From assembly GCA_029582265.1 (NCBI GenBank), contig JAQQFT010000023.1, positions 707,071 to 771,070 on the forward strand: a stretch of DNA of 64,000 bases, given 5' to 3'. Position 1 is the first letter of the stretch. Each line of letters starts with the position of its first letter. Origin of the DNA: Zoroaster sp. YZ-2022 (Eukaryota > Echinodermata > Asteroidea > Forcipulatida > Zoroasteridae). Below are positions 25,801 through 40,680 of this stretch, piece by piece. A model generated the notes under the pieces. The model was not told the DNA's origin. It worked only from the letters and a program-made list of their open reading frames with translations, and did not search any database. The translations under genes and the position numbers were made by a program.

Positions 25801-28499
25801 TTATTTCGTAGCTTAAACGGCCTCCATGGACACTTAGCCCTCTGTAAAAATACCGTCAACTTGCATGCGGTTTCACCGCAAACAATACAGAACTATACAG
25901 TGTTACGAAAAACATTTCTGTGGTTGGGAATAACTTTTAAAGTTTCAAGGAGGCCGATAATTTTATATCTAAATTAAAGCTTAGGTTCTCCCCCTTTCAG
26001 AAAAAAACCATACTTTTTGAATTTGATAATTATTTCGTAACAACGGCCTCCATGGACACTTAGCCCTCTGTAAAATACGGTCAATCTTGCATGCGGTTTC
26101 ACCGCAAACAATACAGAACTATACAGTCTTACGAAAAAACATTTCTATGGTTGGGAATAACTTTTTAAAGTTTTCAAGAGAGGCCGATAATTTTATATCT
26201 AAATTAAAGCTTAGGTTCTCCCTTTCAGAAAACACCATACTTTTGAATTTCGATAATTATTTCGTACCTTAACGGCCTCCATGGACACTTAGCCCTCTGT
26301 AAAATACGGTCAACTTGCATGCGGTTTCACCGCAAACAATACAGAACTATACAGTGTTACAAAAAAACTTTTCTAGGGTTGGGAATAACTTTAAAAGTTT
26401 TAAGGGAGGCCGATAATTTTATATCTAAATTAAAGCTTAGGTTCTCCCTTTCAGACAAACACCATACTTTTGAATTATTTGGATAATTATTTCTGTAAAC
26501 AAACGGCCTCCATGGACACTTAGCCCTCTGTAAAAATACTGTCAACTTGCATGCGGTTTCACCGCAAACAATAAAGAACTATACAGTCTTACGAAAACAC
26601 ATTTCTATGGTAGGGAATAACTTTTAAAGTTTTCAAGTCAGGCCTATAATGTTTTATCTAAATTAAAGCTTAGGTTCTCCCCTTTCATAAAAATACCATA
26701 CTTTTTGAGTTTGGATAATTATTTCGTAACCAAACGGCCTCCATGGACACTTAGCCCTCTGTAAAATACGGTCAACTTGCATGCGGTTTCACTGCAAACA
26801 ATACAGAACTATACAGTGTTACAAAAAAAAACATTTCTATGGTTGGGAATAAATTTAAAGTTTTCAAGGCAGGCCGATAATTTTATATCTAAATTAAAGC
26901 TTAGGTTCTCCCCTTTCAGAAAAACACCATACTTTTGAATTTGGATAATTATTTCGTACCTTAAACGGCCTCCATGGACACTTAGCCCTCTGTAAAATAC
27001 GGTCAACTGAATGCGGTTTCACCGCAAACAATACAGAACTATACAGTCTTACGAAAAAAAAAAAATTAATATGGTTGGGAATAACTTTAAAATTTTCAAG
27101 TGAGGCCGATAATTTTATATCTAAATTAAAGCTTAGGTTCTCCCCTTTCAGACAAACACCATACTTTTGAATTTGGATAATTATTTCGTACCTTAAACGG
27201 CCTCCATGGACACTTAGCCCTCTGTAAAATACGGTCAACTTGCATGCGGTTTCACCGCAAACAATACAGAACTATACAGTCTTACGAAAAAACATTTCTA
27301 TGGGTGGGAATAACTTTTAAAGTTTTCAAGGCAGGCCGAGAATTTTATATCTAAATTAAAGCTAGGTTCTCCACTTTCAGAAAAACACCATACTTTTGAA
27401 TTTGGATAATTATTTCGTACCTTAAACGGCCTCCATGGACACTTAGCCCTCTGTAAAATACGGTCAACTTGCATGCGGTTTCACTGCAAACAATACAGAA
27501 CTATACAGTGTTACTAAAAAAACTTTTCTAGGGTTGGGGAATAACTTTTAAAAGTTTTAAGGCAGGCCGATAATTTTATATCTAAATTAAAGCTTGGGTT
27601 CTCCTTTCAGAAAAACACCATACTTTTGAATTTGGATAATTATTTCGTACCTTAAACGGCCTCCATGGACACTTTAGCCCTCTGTAAATACGGTCAACTT
27701 GCATGCGGTTTCACCGCAAACAATACAGAACTAACACAGTGTTAAAAAAAAACTTGTCTATGGTTGGGAATAACTTTAAAGTTTTTAAGGGGCCGATAAT
27801 TTTATATCTAAATTAAAGCTTAGGTTCTCCCCCTTTCAGACAAACACCATACTTTTTGAATTTCGATAATTATTTTGTACCTTAAACGGCCTCCATGGAC
27901 ACTTAGCCCTCTGTAAATACGGTCAACTTGCATGCGGTTTCACCGCAAACAATACAGAACTATACAGTCTTACGAAAAAAACATTTCTATGGTTGGGAAT
28001 AACTTTTAAAGTTTTCAAGGCAGGCCGATAATTTTATATCTAAATTAAAGCTTAGGTTCTCCCTTTCAGAAAAAAACCATACTTCTGAGTTTGGATAATT
28101 ATTTCGTACCTTAAACGGCCTCCATGGACACTTAGCCTCTGTAAAATACGGTCAACTTGCATGCGGTTTCACCGCAAACAATACAGAACTATACAGTGTT
28201 ACGAAAAAACTTTTCTATGTTTGGGAATAACTTTTAAAGTTTTTAAGGCAGGCCGATAATTTTATATCTAAATTAAAGCTTAGGTTCTCCCTTCAGAAAA
28301 ACACCACACTTTTGAATTTGGATAATTATTTCGTAGCTTAAACGGCCTCCATGGACACTTAGGCCTCTGTAAAATACGGTCAACTTGCATGCGGTTTCAC
28401 CGCAAACAATACAGAACTATACAGTCTTACGAAAAAAAACTTGTCTATGGTTGGGAATAACTTTTAAAGTTTTCAAAGGCAGGCTTGATAATTTTATAT

Positions 28500-31400
28500 C
28501 TAAATTAAAGCTTAGGTTCTCCCCTTTCAGAAAAAAATACTTTTGAATTTGGATAATTATTTTGTACCTTAAACGGCCTCCATGGACACTTAGCCCTCTG
28601 TAAAATACTGTCAATCCTGCATGCGGTTTCACCGCAAACAATACAGAACTATACAGTCTTACGAAAACACATTTCTATGGTTGGGAATAACTTTTAAAGT
28701 TTTCAAGAGGCCGATATTTTTATATCTAAATTAAAAGCTTATAGGTTCTCCTTTCAGAAAAATACCATACTTTTGAATTTGGATAATTATTTCGTAGCTA
28801 AAGCGGCCTCCATGGACACACTTAGCCCTCTGTAAATACGGTCAATTTGCATGCGGTTTCACCGCAAACAATACAGAACTATACAGTGTTACAAAAAACA
28901 TTTCTATGGTTGGGAATAACTTTTAAAGTTTTCAAAAGGAAGCCGATAATTTTTATATCTAAATTAAAGCTTAGGTTCTCCCTTTCAGAAAAAATACCGT
29001 ACTTTTGAATGTGGATAATTATTTCGTACCTTAAGCGGGCCTCCATGGACACTTAGCCCTCTGTAAAATACCGTCAACTTGCATGCGGTTTCACCGCAAC
29101 AATACAGAACTATACAGTGTTACGAAAAAACATTTCTATGGTTGGGAATAACTTTTAAAGTTTTCAAGGCCGATAATGTTATATCTAAATTAAAGCTTAG
29201 GTTCTCCCTTTCAGACAAACACCATACTTTTGAGTTTGGATAATTATTTCGTACCTTAAGCAGCCTCCATGGACATAGCCCTCTGTAAAATACGGTCCAG
29301 CATGCGGTTTCACCGCAACAAAACTATACAGTTAAAAAAAAAAAAAATTTCTATGGTTGGGAATAACTTTTAAAGTTTTCAAAGGAAGGCCGATAATGTT
29401 ATATCTAAATTAAACAGTTCTCCCCCTTTCAGACAAACACCATACTTTTGAATTTGGATAATTTTCATTATAAACGGCCTCCATGGACATAGCCCTCTGT
29501 AAATACGGTCAACTTGCATGCGGTTTCACCGCAAACAATACAGAACTATACAGTGTTACAAAAAACATTTTCTGGGTTAGGAATAACTTTTAAAGTTTTT
29601 AAGAGGCCGATAATTTTATATCTAAATTAAAGCTTAGGTTCTCCTTTCAGAAAACACCATACTTTTGAATTTGCATAATTATTTCGTACCTTAAGCGGCC
29701 TCCATGGACACTTAGCCCTCTGTAAAATACCGTCAACTCTGCATGCGGTTTCACCGCAAACAATACAGAACTATACAGTGTTTAAAACAAACATTTCTAT
29801 GGTTGGGAATAACTTTTAAAGTTTTCAAGGAAGGCCGATAATGTTATATCTAAATTAAAGCTTAGGTTCTCCCTTTCAGACAAATACCATACTTTTGAAT
29901 TTGGATAATTACTGTAGCTTAAACGGCCTCCATGGACACTTAGCCCTCTGTAAAATACCGTCAACTTGCATGCGGTTTCACCGCAAACAATACAGAACTA
30001 TACAGTGTTACAAAACAAATCATTTCTATGGGTGGGAACAACTTTTAAAGTTTTTAAGGGAGGCCGATATTTTTATATCTAAATTAAAAGCTTGTAATTC
30101 TCCTTTCAGACAAACACCATACTTTGAATTTGGATAATTATTTCGTACCTTAAACGGCCTCCATGGACCTTAGCCCTCTGTAATACGGTCAACTTGGCAT
30201 GCGGTCTCACTGCAAACAATACAGAACTATGAATTTTTACAAAAAATACTTTTCTAGGTTTTGGAATAACTTTTAAAGTTTTTAAGGGAGGCCGATAATT
30301 TTATATCTAAATTAAAACTTAGGTTCTCCCCTTTCAGAAAAACACCATACTTTTGAATTTGGATAATTATTTCGTACCTTAAACGGCCTCCATGGACACT
30401 TAGCCCTCTGTAAAATACGGTCAACTTTCATGTGTTTCACCCGCAAACAATACAGAACTATACAGTGTTACAAAAAAAACATTTCTATGGTTGGGAATAA
30501 CTTTAAAGTTTTCAAGGAAGGCCGATAATTTTATATCTAAATTAAAGCTTAGTTCTCCCTTTCAGACAAACTCCATAGTTTTCAATTTCCATAATTATTT
30601 CGTAGCTAAAACGGCCTCCATGGACATAGCCCTCTGTAAAATACGGTCAACTTGCATGCGGTTTCACGGCAAACAATACAGAACTATACAGTGTTACAAA
30701 AAAAAAAACCTTTCTAGGATTGGGAATAACTTTTAAAGTTTCAAGGGAGGCCGATAATTTTATATCTAAATTAAAGCTTAGGTTCTCCCCTTTCAGAACA
30801 CCATACTTTTGAATTTGGATAATTATTTCGTACCTTAAACGGCCTCCATGGACACTTAGCCCACTGTAAAATACGGTCAACTTGCATGCGGTTTCACGGC
30901 AAACAATACAGAACTATACAGTGTTACGAAAAAAAATTCTATGGATTGGGAATAACTTTTAAAGTTTTCAAGGGAGGCCGATAATTTATATATCTAAATT
31001 AAAAGCTTAGGTTCTCCCTTTCAGACAAACACCATACTTTTGAATTATTTGGATAATATGTTCGTACCCTAAACGGCCTCCATGGACACTTTCAGCCCTC
31101 TGTAAAAATACGGTCCAACTTGGCATGCGGTTTCACCGCAAACAATACAGAACTATACAGTGTTACGAAAAACAAACTTTTCTATGGTTGGGAATAACTT
31201 TTAAAAGTTTTCAAGGCAGGCCGATAATTTTATATCTAAATTAAAGCTTAGGGTCTCCACTTTCAGAAAAACACCCTTCCTTTTTTTTTGTATTTTTATT
31301 TCGTTCCATAAACGGCCTCCATGGACACTTAGCCCTCTGTAAAATACGGTCAACTTCTGCATGGGCGGTTTCACCTGCAAACAATACAGAACTATACAGT

Positions 31401-32384
31401 GTTACAAAAAAAACTGTTCTATGGTTAGAATAACTTTTACCGAAGTTTTTCAAAGGGAGGCCGATAATTTTATATCTATAAATTAAAGCTTTGTGTTCTT
31501 CCCTTTCAGACAAACACCATACTTTTGAATTTGGATAATTATTTCGTACCTTAAACGGCCTCCATGGACACTTTAGCCCTCTGTAAAAATACGGTCAACT
31601 TGCATGCGGTTTCACCGCAAACAATACAGAACACTATACAGTGTTACGAAAAACAAAACTTTTCTATGGTTTGGGAATAACTTTTAAAGTTTTCAAGGAG
31701 GCCGATAATTTTATATCTAAATTAAAGCTTAGGTTCTCCCCTTTCAGACAAACACCATACTTTTGAATTTGGATAATTATTTTCGTACCTTAAACGGCCT
31801 CCATGTGACCACTTAGCCTCTCTGTAAATACGGTCAACTTGCATGCGGTTTCACCTGCAAACAATACAGAACTATGAGTGTTACAAAAAACATTTCTATG
31901 GTTGGGAATAACTTTAAAGTTTTCAAAGGAAGGCCGATAATTTTATATCTAAATTAAAGCAGGTTCTCCCCACTTTCAGAAAACACCATACTTTTGAATT
32001 CTGGATAATTATTTCGTACCTTAAACGGCCTCCATGGACACTCTAGGCCCTCTGTAAAAATACGGTCAACTTGCATGCGGTTTTCACTGCAAACAATACA
32101 GAAACTATACAGTGTTACTAAAAACAAACTTTTCTAGGGTTGGGAATAACTTTTAAAGTTTTCAAGGGAGGCCGATAATTTTATATCTAAATTAAAGCTT
32201 TGGTTCTCCCCTTTCAGGAAAACACCATACTTTTGAATTTGGATAATTATTTCGTACCTTCGAAAACGGGTAGGCCTCCACATGGACACTTAGCCCTCTG
32301 TAGCAACATACGGTCAACTTGCATGCGCGTGGCTCACCTGCGCAAACAATGATACAGAACTATAATTCTTGGAAAAAAATTTCA
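28500..32384 (+). repeat. Indel-rich satellite tail before gap 2
   Basis: Block 2 monomers here gain many small insertions and deletions (for example AACTTCTGCATGGGCGG near 31350 and CATGTGACC near 31802) and end in garbled sequence at 32,320-32,384. The pattern is the same as in the tail before gap 1. A poorly polished contig end is the simplest reading. Monomer type is still recognisable as block 2 (GAACTATACAG). Confidence 0.7.
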
Positions 32385-32884
32385 NNNNNNNNNNNNNNNN
32401 NNNNNNNNNNNNNNNNNNNNNNNNNNNNNNNNNNNNNNNNNNNNNNNNNNNNNNNNNNNNNNNNNNNNNNNNNNNNNNNNNNNNNNNNNNNNNNNNNNNN
32501 NNNNNNNNNNNNNNNNNNNNNNNNNNNNNNNNNNNNNNNNNNNNNNNNNNNNNNNNNNNNNNNNNNNNNNNNNNNNNNNNNNNNNNNNNNNNNNNNNNNN
32601 NNNNNNNNNNNNNNNNNNNNNNNNNNNNNNNNNNNNNNNNNNNNNNNNNNNNNNNNNNNNNNNNNNNNNNNNNNNNNNNNNNNNNNNNNNNNNNNNNNNN
32701 NNNNNNNNNNNNNNNNNNNNNNNNNNNNNNNNNNNNNNNNNNNNNNNNNNNNNNNNNNNNNNNNNNNNNNNNNNNNNNNNNNNNNNNNNNNNNNNNNNNN
32801 NNNNNNNNNNNNNNNNNNNNNNNNNNNNNNNNNNNNNNNNNNNNNNNNNNNNNNNNNNNNNNNNNNNNNNNNNNNNNNNNNNNN
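32385..32884. other. Assembly gap 2 (500 N), site of orientation switch
   Basis: Exactly 500 unknown bases. To the left the satellite reads in forward orientation, ending in a degraded GATACAGAACTATA. To the right it begins CCTCCTTGAAAACTTTAAAG, the reverse complement of the same monomer. The strand of the whole array changes here, and monomer subtype also changes. No sequence crosses the switch, so it cannot be told from this window whether it is biological. Confidence 0.98.
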
Positions 32885-34184
32885 CCTCCTTGAAAACTTT
32901 AAAGTTATTACCAACCAAAGAAATGTTTTTTGTAACACTGTATAGTGCTGTATTGTTTGCGGTGAAACCGCATGCAAGTTGACAGTATTTTACAGAGGGC
33001 TATGTGTCCATGGAGGCCGTTTAAGGTACGAAATAATTATCCAAATTCAAAAGTATGGTGTTTTTCTGAAAGTGGAGAAACTAAGCTTTAATTTAGATAT
33101 AAAATTATCGGCCTCCCTTGAAAACTTTAAAAGTTATTCCCAACCATAGAAATGTTTTTTTGTAACACTGTATAGTGCTGTATTGTTTGCGGTGAAACCG
33201 CATGCAAGTTGACGGTATTTTACAGAGGGCTATGTGTCCATGGAGGCCGTTTAAGGTACGAAATAATTATCCAAATTCAAAAGTATGGTGTTTTTCTGAA
33301 AGGGGAGAACCTACGCTTTAATTTAGATATAAAATTATCGACCTCCTTGAAAACTTTAAAGTTATTCCCAACCATAGAAATGTTTTTTGTAACACTGTAT
33401 AGTGCTGTATTGTTTGCGGTGAAACCGCATGCAAGTTGACGGTATTTTACAGAGGGCTATGTGTCCATGGAGGCCGTTTAAGGTACGAAATAATTATCCA
33501 AATTCAAAAGTATGGTGTTTTCTGAATGGGGAGAACCTAAGCTTTAATTTAGATATAAAATTATCGGCCTCCCTTGAAAACTTTAAAAGTTATTCCCAAC
33601 CATAGAAATGTTTTATATTTGTAACACTGTATAGTGCTGTATTGTTTGCGGTGAAACCGCATGCAAGTTGACAGTATTTTACAGAGGGCTATATGTGTCC
33701 ATGGAGGCCGTTTAAGGTACGAAATAATTATCCAAATTCAAAAGTATGGTGTTTTTCTGAAAGGGAGAACCTACGCTTTAATTTAGATATAAAATTATCG
33801 GCCTCCTTGAAAACTTTAAAAGTTATTCCCAACAATAAAAATGTTTTTTTGTAACACTGTATAGTGCTGTATTGTTTGCGGTGAAACCGCATGCAAGTTG
33901 ACAGTATTTTACAGAGGACTATGTGTCCATGGAGGCCGTTTAAGGTACGAAATAATTATCCAAATTCAAAAGTATTGGGTTTTTCTGAAAGGGAAGAACC
34001 TAAGCTTTAATTTAGATATAAAATTATCGGCCTCCCTTGAAAACTTTAAAAGTTATCCCAATCATAGAAATGTTGTTTTTTGTAACAATGCATAGTGCTG
34101 TATTGTTTGCGGTGAAACCGCATGCAAGTTGACAGCATTTTACAGAGGGCTATGTGTCCATGGAGGCCGTTTAAGGTACGAAAT

Positions 34185-34222
34185 AATTATCAAATTCAAA
34201 AGTATCCAAATTCAAAAGTATG
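34185..34222 (-). repeat. 17-bp internal duplication in a monomer
   Basis: The short segment CAAATTCAAAAGTATC is present twice in a row (starting near 34191 and 34207), lengthening this monomer. It lies at the same place in the monomer as the ATCCAAATT expansions at 37195, 37901, 40681, 41624, 42783 and 44641, so this site is prone to replication slippage or recombination. Confidence 0.8.
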
Positions 34223-37200
34223 GTGTTTTTCTGAAAGGGAGAACCTACGCTTTAATTTAGATATAAAATTATCGGCCTCCTTGAAAACTTTAAAAGTTAT
34301 TCCCAACCATAGAAATGTTTTTTTTTTGTAACACTGTATACTGCTGTATTGTTTGCGATGAAACCGCATGCAAGTTGACGGTATTTTACAGAGGGCTATG
34401 TGTCCATGGAGGCCGTTTAAGGTACGAAATAATTATCCAAATTCAAAGTATTGTGTTTTCTGAAAGGGAGAACCTAACGCTTTAATTTAGATATAAAATT
34501 ATCGGCCTCCTTGAAAACTTTAAAAGTTATTCCCAACCATAGAAATGTTTTTTGTAACACTGTATAGTGCTGTATTGTTTGCGGTGAAACCGCATGCAAG
34601 TTGACGGCATTTTACAGAGGGATATGTGTCCATGGAGGCCGTTTAAGGTACGAAATAATTAACCAAATTCAAAAGTATGGTGTTTTTCTGAAAGGGGAGA
34701 ACCTACGCTTTAATTTAGATATACAATTATTGACCTCCCTTGAAAACTTTAAAAGTTATTCCCAACCATAGAAATGTTTTTTTTGTAACACTGTATAGTG
34801 CTGTATTGTTTGCGGTGAAACCGCATGCAAGTTGACGGTATTTTACAGAGGGCTATGTGTCCATGGAGGCCGTTTAAGGTACGAAATAATTATCCAAATT
34901 CAAAAGTATTGTGTTTTTCTGAAAGGGGAGAACCTAAGCTTTAATTTAGATATAAAATTATCGAGCTCCCTTGAAAACTTTAAACGTTATTCCCAACCAT
35001 AGAAATGTATTTTTTTGTAAGACTGTATAGTGCTGTATTCATTGCGGTGAAACCGCATGCATGTTGACGGTATTTTACAGAGGGCTATGTGTCCATGGAG
35101 GCCGTTTAAGGTACGAAATAATTATCCAAATTCAAAAGTATGGTGTTTTTCTGAAGGGAGAACCTACGCTTTAATTTAGATATAAAATTATCGGCCTCCT
35201 TGAAAACTTTAAAGTTATTCCCAACCATAGAAATGTTTTTTTGTAACACTGTATTGTGCTGTATTGTTTGCTGTGAAACCGCATGCAAGTTGACAGTATT
35301 TTACCCAGGGCTATGTGTCCATGGAGGCCGTTTAAGGTACGAAATAATTATCCAAATTCAAAAGTATGGTGTTTTTCTGAAAGGGGAGAACCTAAGCTTT
35401 AATTTAGATATAACATTATCGGCCTCCCTTGAAAACTTTTAAAGTTATTCCCAACCATAGAAATGTTTTTTTTGGGTAAAACTGTATAGTGCTGTATTGT
35501 TTGCGGTGAAACCGCATGCAAGTTGACGGTATTTTACAGAGGGCTATATGTGCATGGAGGCCGTTTAAGGTACGAAATAATTAACCAAATTCAAAAGTAT
35601 GGTGTTTTTTCTGAAATGGGAGAACCTACGCTTTAATTTAGATATACAATTATTGACCTCCCTTGAAAACTTTAAAGTTATTCCCAACCATAGAAATGTT
35701 TTTTTTGTAACACTGTATAGTGCTGTATTGTTTGCGGTGAAACCGCATGCAAGTTGACGGTATTTTACAGAGGGCTATGTGTCCATGGAGGCCGTTTAAG
35801 GTACGAAATAATTATCCAAATTCAAAAGTATGGTGTTTTTCTGAAAAGGGAGAACCTACGCTTTAATTTAGATATAAAATTATCGACCTCCCTTGAAAAC
35901 TTTAAAAGTTATTCCCAACCATAGAAATGTTTTTTTGTAACACTGTATAGTGCTGTATTGTTTGCGGTGAAACCGCATGCAAGTTGACGGTATTTTACAG
36001 AGGGCTATGTGTCCATGGAGGCCGTTTAAGGTACGAAATAATTATCCAAATTCAAAAGTATTGGTTTTTCTGAAAGGGGAGGACCTAAGCTTTAATTTAG
36101 ATATAAAATTATCGGCCTCCCTTGAAAACTTTAAAAGTTATTCCCAACCATAGAAATGTTTTTTGTGTGTAACACTCTATAGTGCTGTATTGTTTGCGGT
36201 AAAACCGCATGCAAGTTGACGGTATTTTACAGAGGGCTATGTGTCCATGGAAGCCGTTTAAGGTACGAAATAATTTTCCAAATTCAAAAGTATGGTGTCT
36301 TTCTGAAAGGTGAGAACCTAAGCTTTAGTTTAGATATAAAATTATCGACCTCCCTTGAAAACTTTAAAAGTTATTCATAACCATAGAAATGTTTTTTTTT
36401 GTAACACTGTATAGTGCTGTATTGTTTGCGGTGAAACCGCATGCAAGTTGACAGTATTTTACAGAGGGCTATGTGTCCATGGAGGCCGTTTAAGGTACGA
36501 AATAATTATCCAAATTCAAAAGTATTGTGTTTTTCTGAAAGGGGAGAACCTAAGCTTTAATTTAGATATAACATTATCGGCCTCCTTGAAAACTTTAAAG
36601 TTATTCCCAACCCTAGAAATGTTTTTTTGTAACACTGTATAGTGCTGTATTGTTTGCGGTGAAACCGCATGCAAGTTGACGGTATTTTACAGAGGGCTAT
36701 ATGTGCATGGAGGCCGTTTAAGGTACGAAATAATTAACCAAATTCAAAAATATGGTGTTTTTTCTGAAATGGGAGAACCTACGCTTTAATTTAGATATAC
36801 AATTATTGACCTCCCTTGAAAACATTTACAGCTATTCCCAACCATAGAACTGTTTTTTGTGTAACACTGTATAGTGCTGTATTGTTTGCGGTGAAACCGC
36901 ATGCAAGTTGACGGTATTTTACAGAGGGCTATGTGTCCATGGAGGCCGTTTAAGGTACGAAATAATTATCCAAATTCAAAAGTATTGTGTTTTCTGAAAG
37001 GGAGAACCTAAGCTTTAATTTAGATATAAAATTATCGGCCTCCTTGAAAACTTTAAAAGTTATTCCCAACCATAGAAATGTTTTTTTGTAACACTGTATA
37101 GTGCTGTATTGTTTGCGGTGAAACCGCATGCAAGTTGACGGCATTTTAAAGAGGGAACTGTGGCCATGGAGTCCGTTTAATGAACGAAATATTGATCCAA

Positions 37201-40200
37201 ATTCAAAAATATCCAATTTATCCTAAATATGGTGTTTTTGTGAAAGGGAGAACCTACGCTTTAATTTAGATATAAAATTATCGGCCTCCTTGAAAACTTT
37301 TAAAAGTTATTCCCAACCATAGAAATGTTTCTTTTGTAACACTGTATAGTGCTGTATTGTTTGCGGTGAAACCGCATGCAAGTTGACGGTATTTTACAGA
37401 GGGCTATGTGTCCATGGAGGCCGTTTAAGGTACGAAATAATTATCAAATTCAAAAGTATGGTGTTTTTCTGAAAGGGGAGAACCTACGCTTTAATTTAGA
37501 TATAAAATTATCGGCCTCCCTTGAAAACTTTAAAAGTTATTCCCAACCATAGAAATGTTTTTTGTAACACTGTATAGTGCTGTATTGTTTGCGGTGAAAC
37601 CGCATGCAAGTTGACGGTATTTTACAGAGGGCTATGTGTCCATGGAGGCCGTTTAAGGTACGAAATAATTATCAAATTCAAAAGTATGGTGTTTTTCTGA
37701 AAGGGGAGAACCTACGCTTTAATTTAGATATAAAATTATCGGCCTCCCTTGAAAACTTTAAAAGTTATTCCCAACCATAGAAATGTTTTTGTAACACTGT
37801 ATAGTGCTGTATTGTTTGCGGTGAAACCGCATGCAAGTTGACGGTATTTTACAGAGGGCTATGTGTCCCATGAGGGCGTTTTAGGTACGAAAATAATATC
37901 CAAATTCTAAATTATCCAAGTTATCCAAAATATGGTGTTTTCTGAAAGGGAGAACCTACGCTTTAATTTAGATATAAAATTATCGGCCTCCTTGAAAACT
38001 TTAAAAGTTATTCCCAACCATAGAAATGTTTTTGTAACACTGTATAGTGCTGTATTGTTTGCGGTGAAACCGCATGCAAGTTGACGGTATTTTACAGAGG
38101 GCTATGTGTCCATGGAGGCCGTTTAAGGTACGAAATAATTATCCAAATTCAAAAGTATTGTGTTTTTCTGAAAGGGGAGAACCTAAGCTTTAATTTAGAT
38201 ATAACATTATCGGCCTCCCTTGAAAACTTTAAAAGTTATTCCCAACCATAGAAATGTTTTTTGTAACACTGTATAGTGCTGTATTGTTTGCGGTGAAACC
38301 GCATGCAAGTTGACGGTATTTTACAGAGGGCTATATGTGCATGGAGGCCGTTTAAGGTACGAAATAATTAACCAAATTCAAAAGTATGGTGTTTTTTCTG
38401 AAATGGGAGAACCTACGCTTTAATTTAGATATACAATTATTGACCTCCCTTGAAAACTTTAAAAGTTATTCCCAACCATAGAAATGTTTTTTTTTGTAAC
38501 ACTGTATAGTGCTGTATTGTTTGCGGTGAAACCGCATGCAAGTTGACGGTATTTTACAGAGGGCTATGTGTCCATGGAGGCCGTTTAAGGTACGAAATAA
38601 TTATCCAAATTCAAAAGTATGGTGTTTTTCTGAAAGGTGAGAACCTACGCTTTAATTTATATATAAATTATCGACCTCCCTTGAAAACTTTAAAAGTTAT
38701 TCCCAACCATAGAAATGTTTTTTTTGTAACACTGTATAGTGCTGTATTGTTTACGGTGAAACCATGCAAGTTGACAGTATTTTACAGAGGGCTATGTGTC
38801 CATGGAGGCCGTTTAAGGTACGAAATAATTAACCAAATTCAAAAGTATGTGGTTTTTCTGAAAGGGGAGAACCTAAGCTTTAATTTAGATATAACATTAT
38901 CGGCCTCCCTTGAAAATTTAAAAGTTATTCCCAACCATAGACATTTTTTTAGTAACACTGTATAGTGCTGTATTGTTTGCGGTGAAACCGCATGCAAGTT
39001 GACGGTATTTTACAGAGGGCTATATGTGCATGGAGGCCGTTTAAGGTACGAAATAATTAACCAAATTCAAAAGTATGGTGTTTTTCTGAAAGGGGAGAAC
39101 CTACGCTTTAATTTAGATATACAATTATTGACCTCCCTTGAAAACTTTAAAAGTTATTCCCAACCATAGAAATGTTTTTTTTTGTAACACTGTATAGTGC
39201 TGTATTGTTTGCGGTGAAACCGCATGCAAGTTGACGGTATTTTACAGAGGGCTATGTGTCCATGGAGGCCGTTTAAGGTACGAAATAATTATCCAAATTC
39301 AAAAGTATGGTGTTTTTCTGAAAGGAGAGAACCTCAGCTTTAATTTAGATATAAAATTATCGGCCTCCCTTGAAAACTTTAAAAGTTATTCCCAACCATA
39401 GAAATGTTTTTTGTGTAACACTGTATAGTGCTGTATTGTTTGCGGTGAAACCGCATGCAAGTTGACGGTATTTTACAGAGGGCTATGTGTCCATGGAGGC
39501 CGTTTAAGGTACGAAATAATTATCCAAATTCAAAAGTATTGTGTTTTTCTGAAAGTGGAGAATCTAAGCTTTAATTTAGATATAAAATTATCGGCCTACC
39601 TTGAAAACTTTAAAAGTTATTCCCAACCATAGAAATGTATTTTTTGGTAACACTGTATAGTGCTGTATTGTTTGCGGTGAAACCGCATGCAAGTTGACGG
39701 TATTTTACAGAGGGCTATATGTGCATGGAGGCCGTTTAAGGTACGAAATAATTAACCAAATTCAAAAGTATGGTGTTTTTTCTGAAATGGGAGAACCTAC
39801 GCTTTAATTTAGATATAAAATTATTGACCTCCCTTGAAAACTTTAAAAGTTATTCCCAACCATAGAAATGTTTTTTTTGTAACACTGTATAGTGCTGTAT
39901 TGTTTGCGGTGAAACCGCATGCAAGTTGACGGTATTTTACAGAGGGCTATGTGTCCATGGAGGCCGTTTAAGGTACGAAATAATTATCCAAATTCAAAAG
40001 TATGGTGTTTTTCTGAAAGGGGAGAACCTACGCTTTAATTTTGATATAAAATTATCGACCTCCCTTGAAAACTTTAAAAGTTATTCCCAACCATAGAAAT
40101 GTTTTTTTTGTAACACTGTATAGTGCTGTATTGTTTGCGGTGAAACCGCATGCAAGTTGACGGTATTTTACAGAGGGCTATATGTGCATGGAGGCCGTTT

Positions 40201-40680
40201 AAGGTACGAAATAATTAACCAAATTCAAAAATATGGTGTTTTTTCTGAAATGGGAGAACCTACGCTTTAATTTAGATATACAATTATTGACCTCCCTTGA
40301 AAACTTTAAAAGTTATTCCCAACCATAGAAATGTTCTTTTTTTTTGTAACACTGTATAGTGCTGTATTGTTTGCGGTGAAACCGCATGCAAGTTGACGGT
40401 ATTTTACAGATGGATATGTGTCCATGGAGGCCGTTTAAGGTACGAAATAATTATCCAAATTCAAAAGTATTGTGTTTTTCTGAAAGGGGAGAACCTAAGC
40501 TTTAATTTAGATATAAAATTATCGGCCTCCCTTGAAAACTTTAAAAGTTATTCCCAACCATAGAAATGTTTTTTTTGTAACACTGTATAGTGCTGTATTG
40601 TTTGCGGTGAAACCGCATGCAAGTTGACGGCATTTTACAGAGGGATATGTGTCCATGGAGGCCGTTTAAGGTACGAAATA

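Larger units (their letters stand above)
12125..32384 (+). repeat. Satellite array block 2, forward, GAACTATACAG subfamily
   Basis: About 88 tandem monomers, commonly exactly 230 bp; for example 22077-22306 and 22307-22536 are consecutive full units starting at GGTTCT. Diagnostic differences from block 1 are ATACGGTCAACTTG for ATACCGTCAACTTG, CAGAACTATACAG for CAGCACTATACAG, frequent TTCACTGCA for TTCACCGCA, and almost uniform GGATAATTATTTCGTACC at the site that varies in block 1. Two linked haplotypes are seen. B1 has GTGTTACAAAAA, CTTTTCTAGGG and TTTTTAAGGG. B2 has GTCTTACGAAAA, CATTTCTATGG and TTTTCAAGGG. Copies are very uniform from 12.1 to about 23 kb; from about 28.5 kb to the gap they contain more and more small indels. 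Confidence 0.97.
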
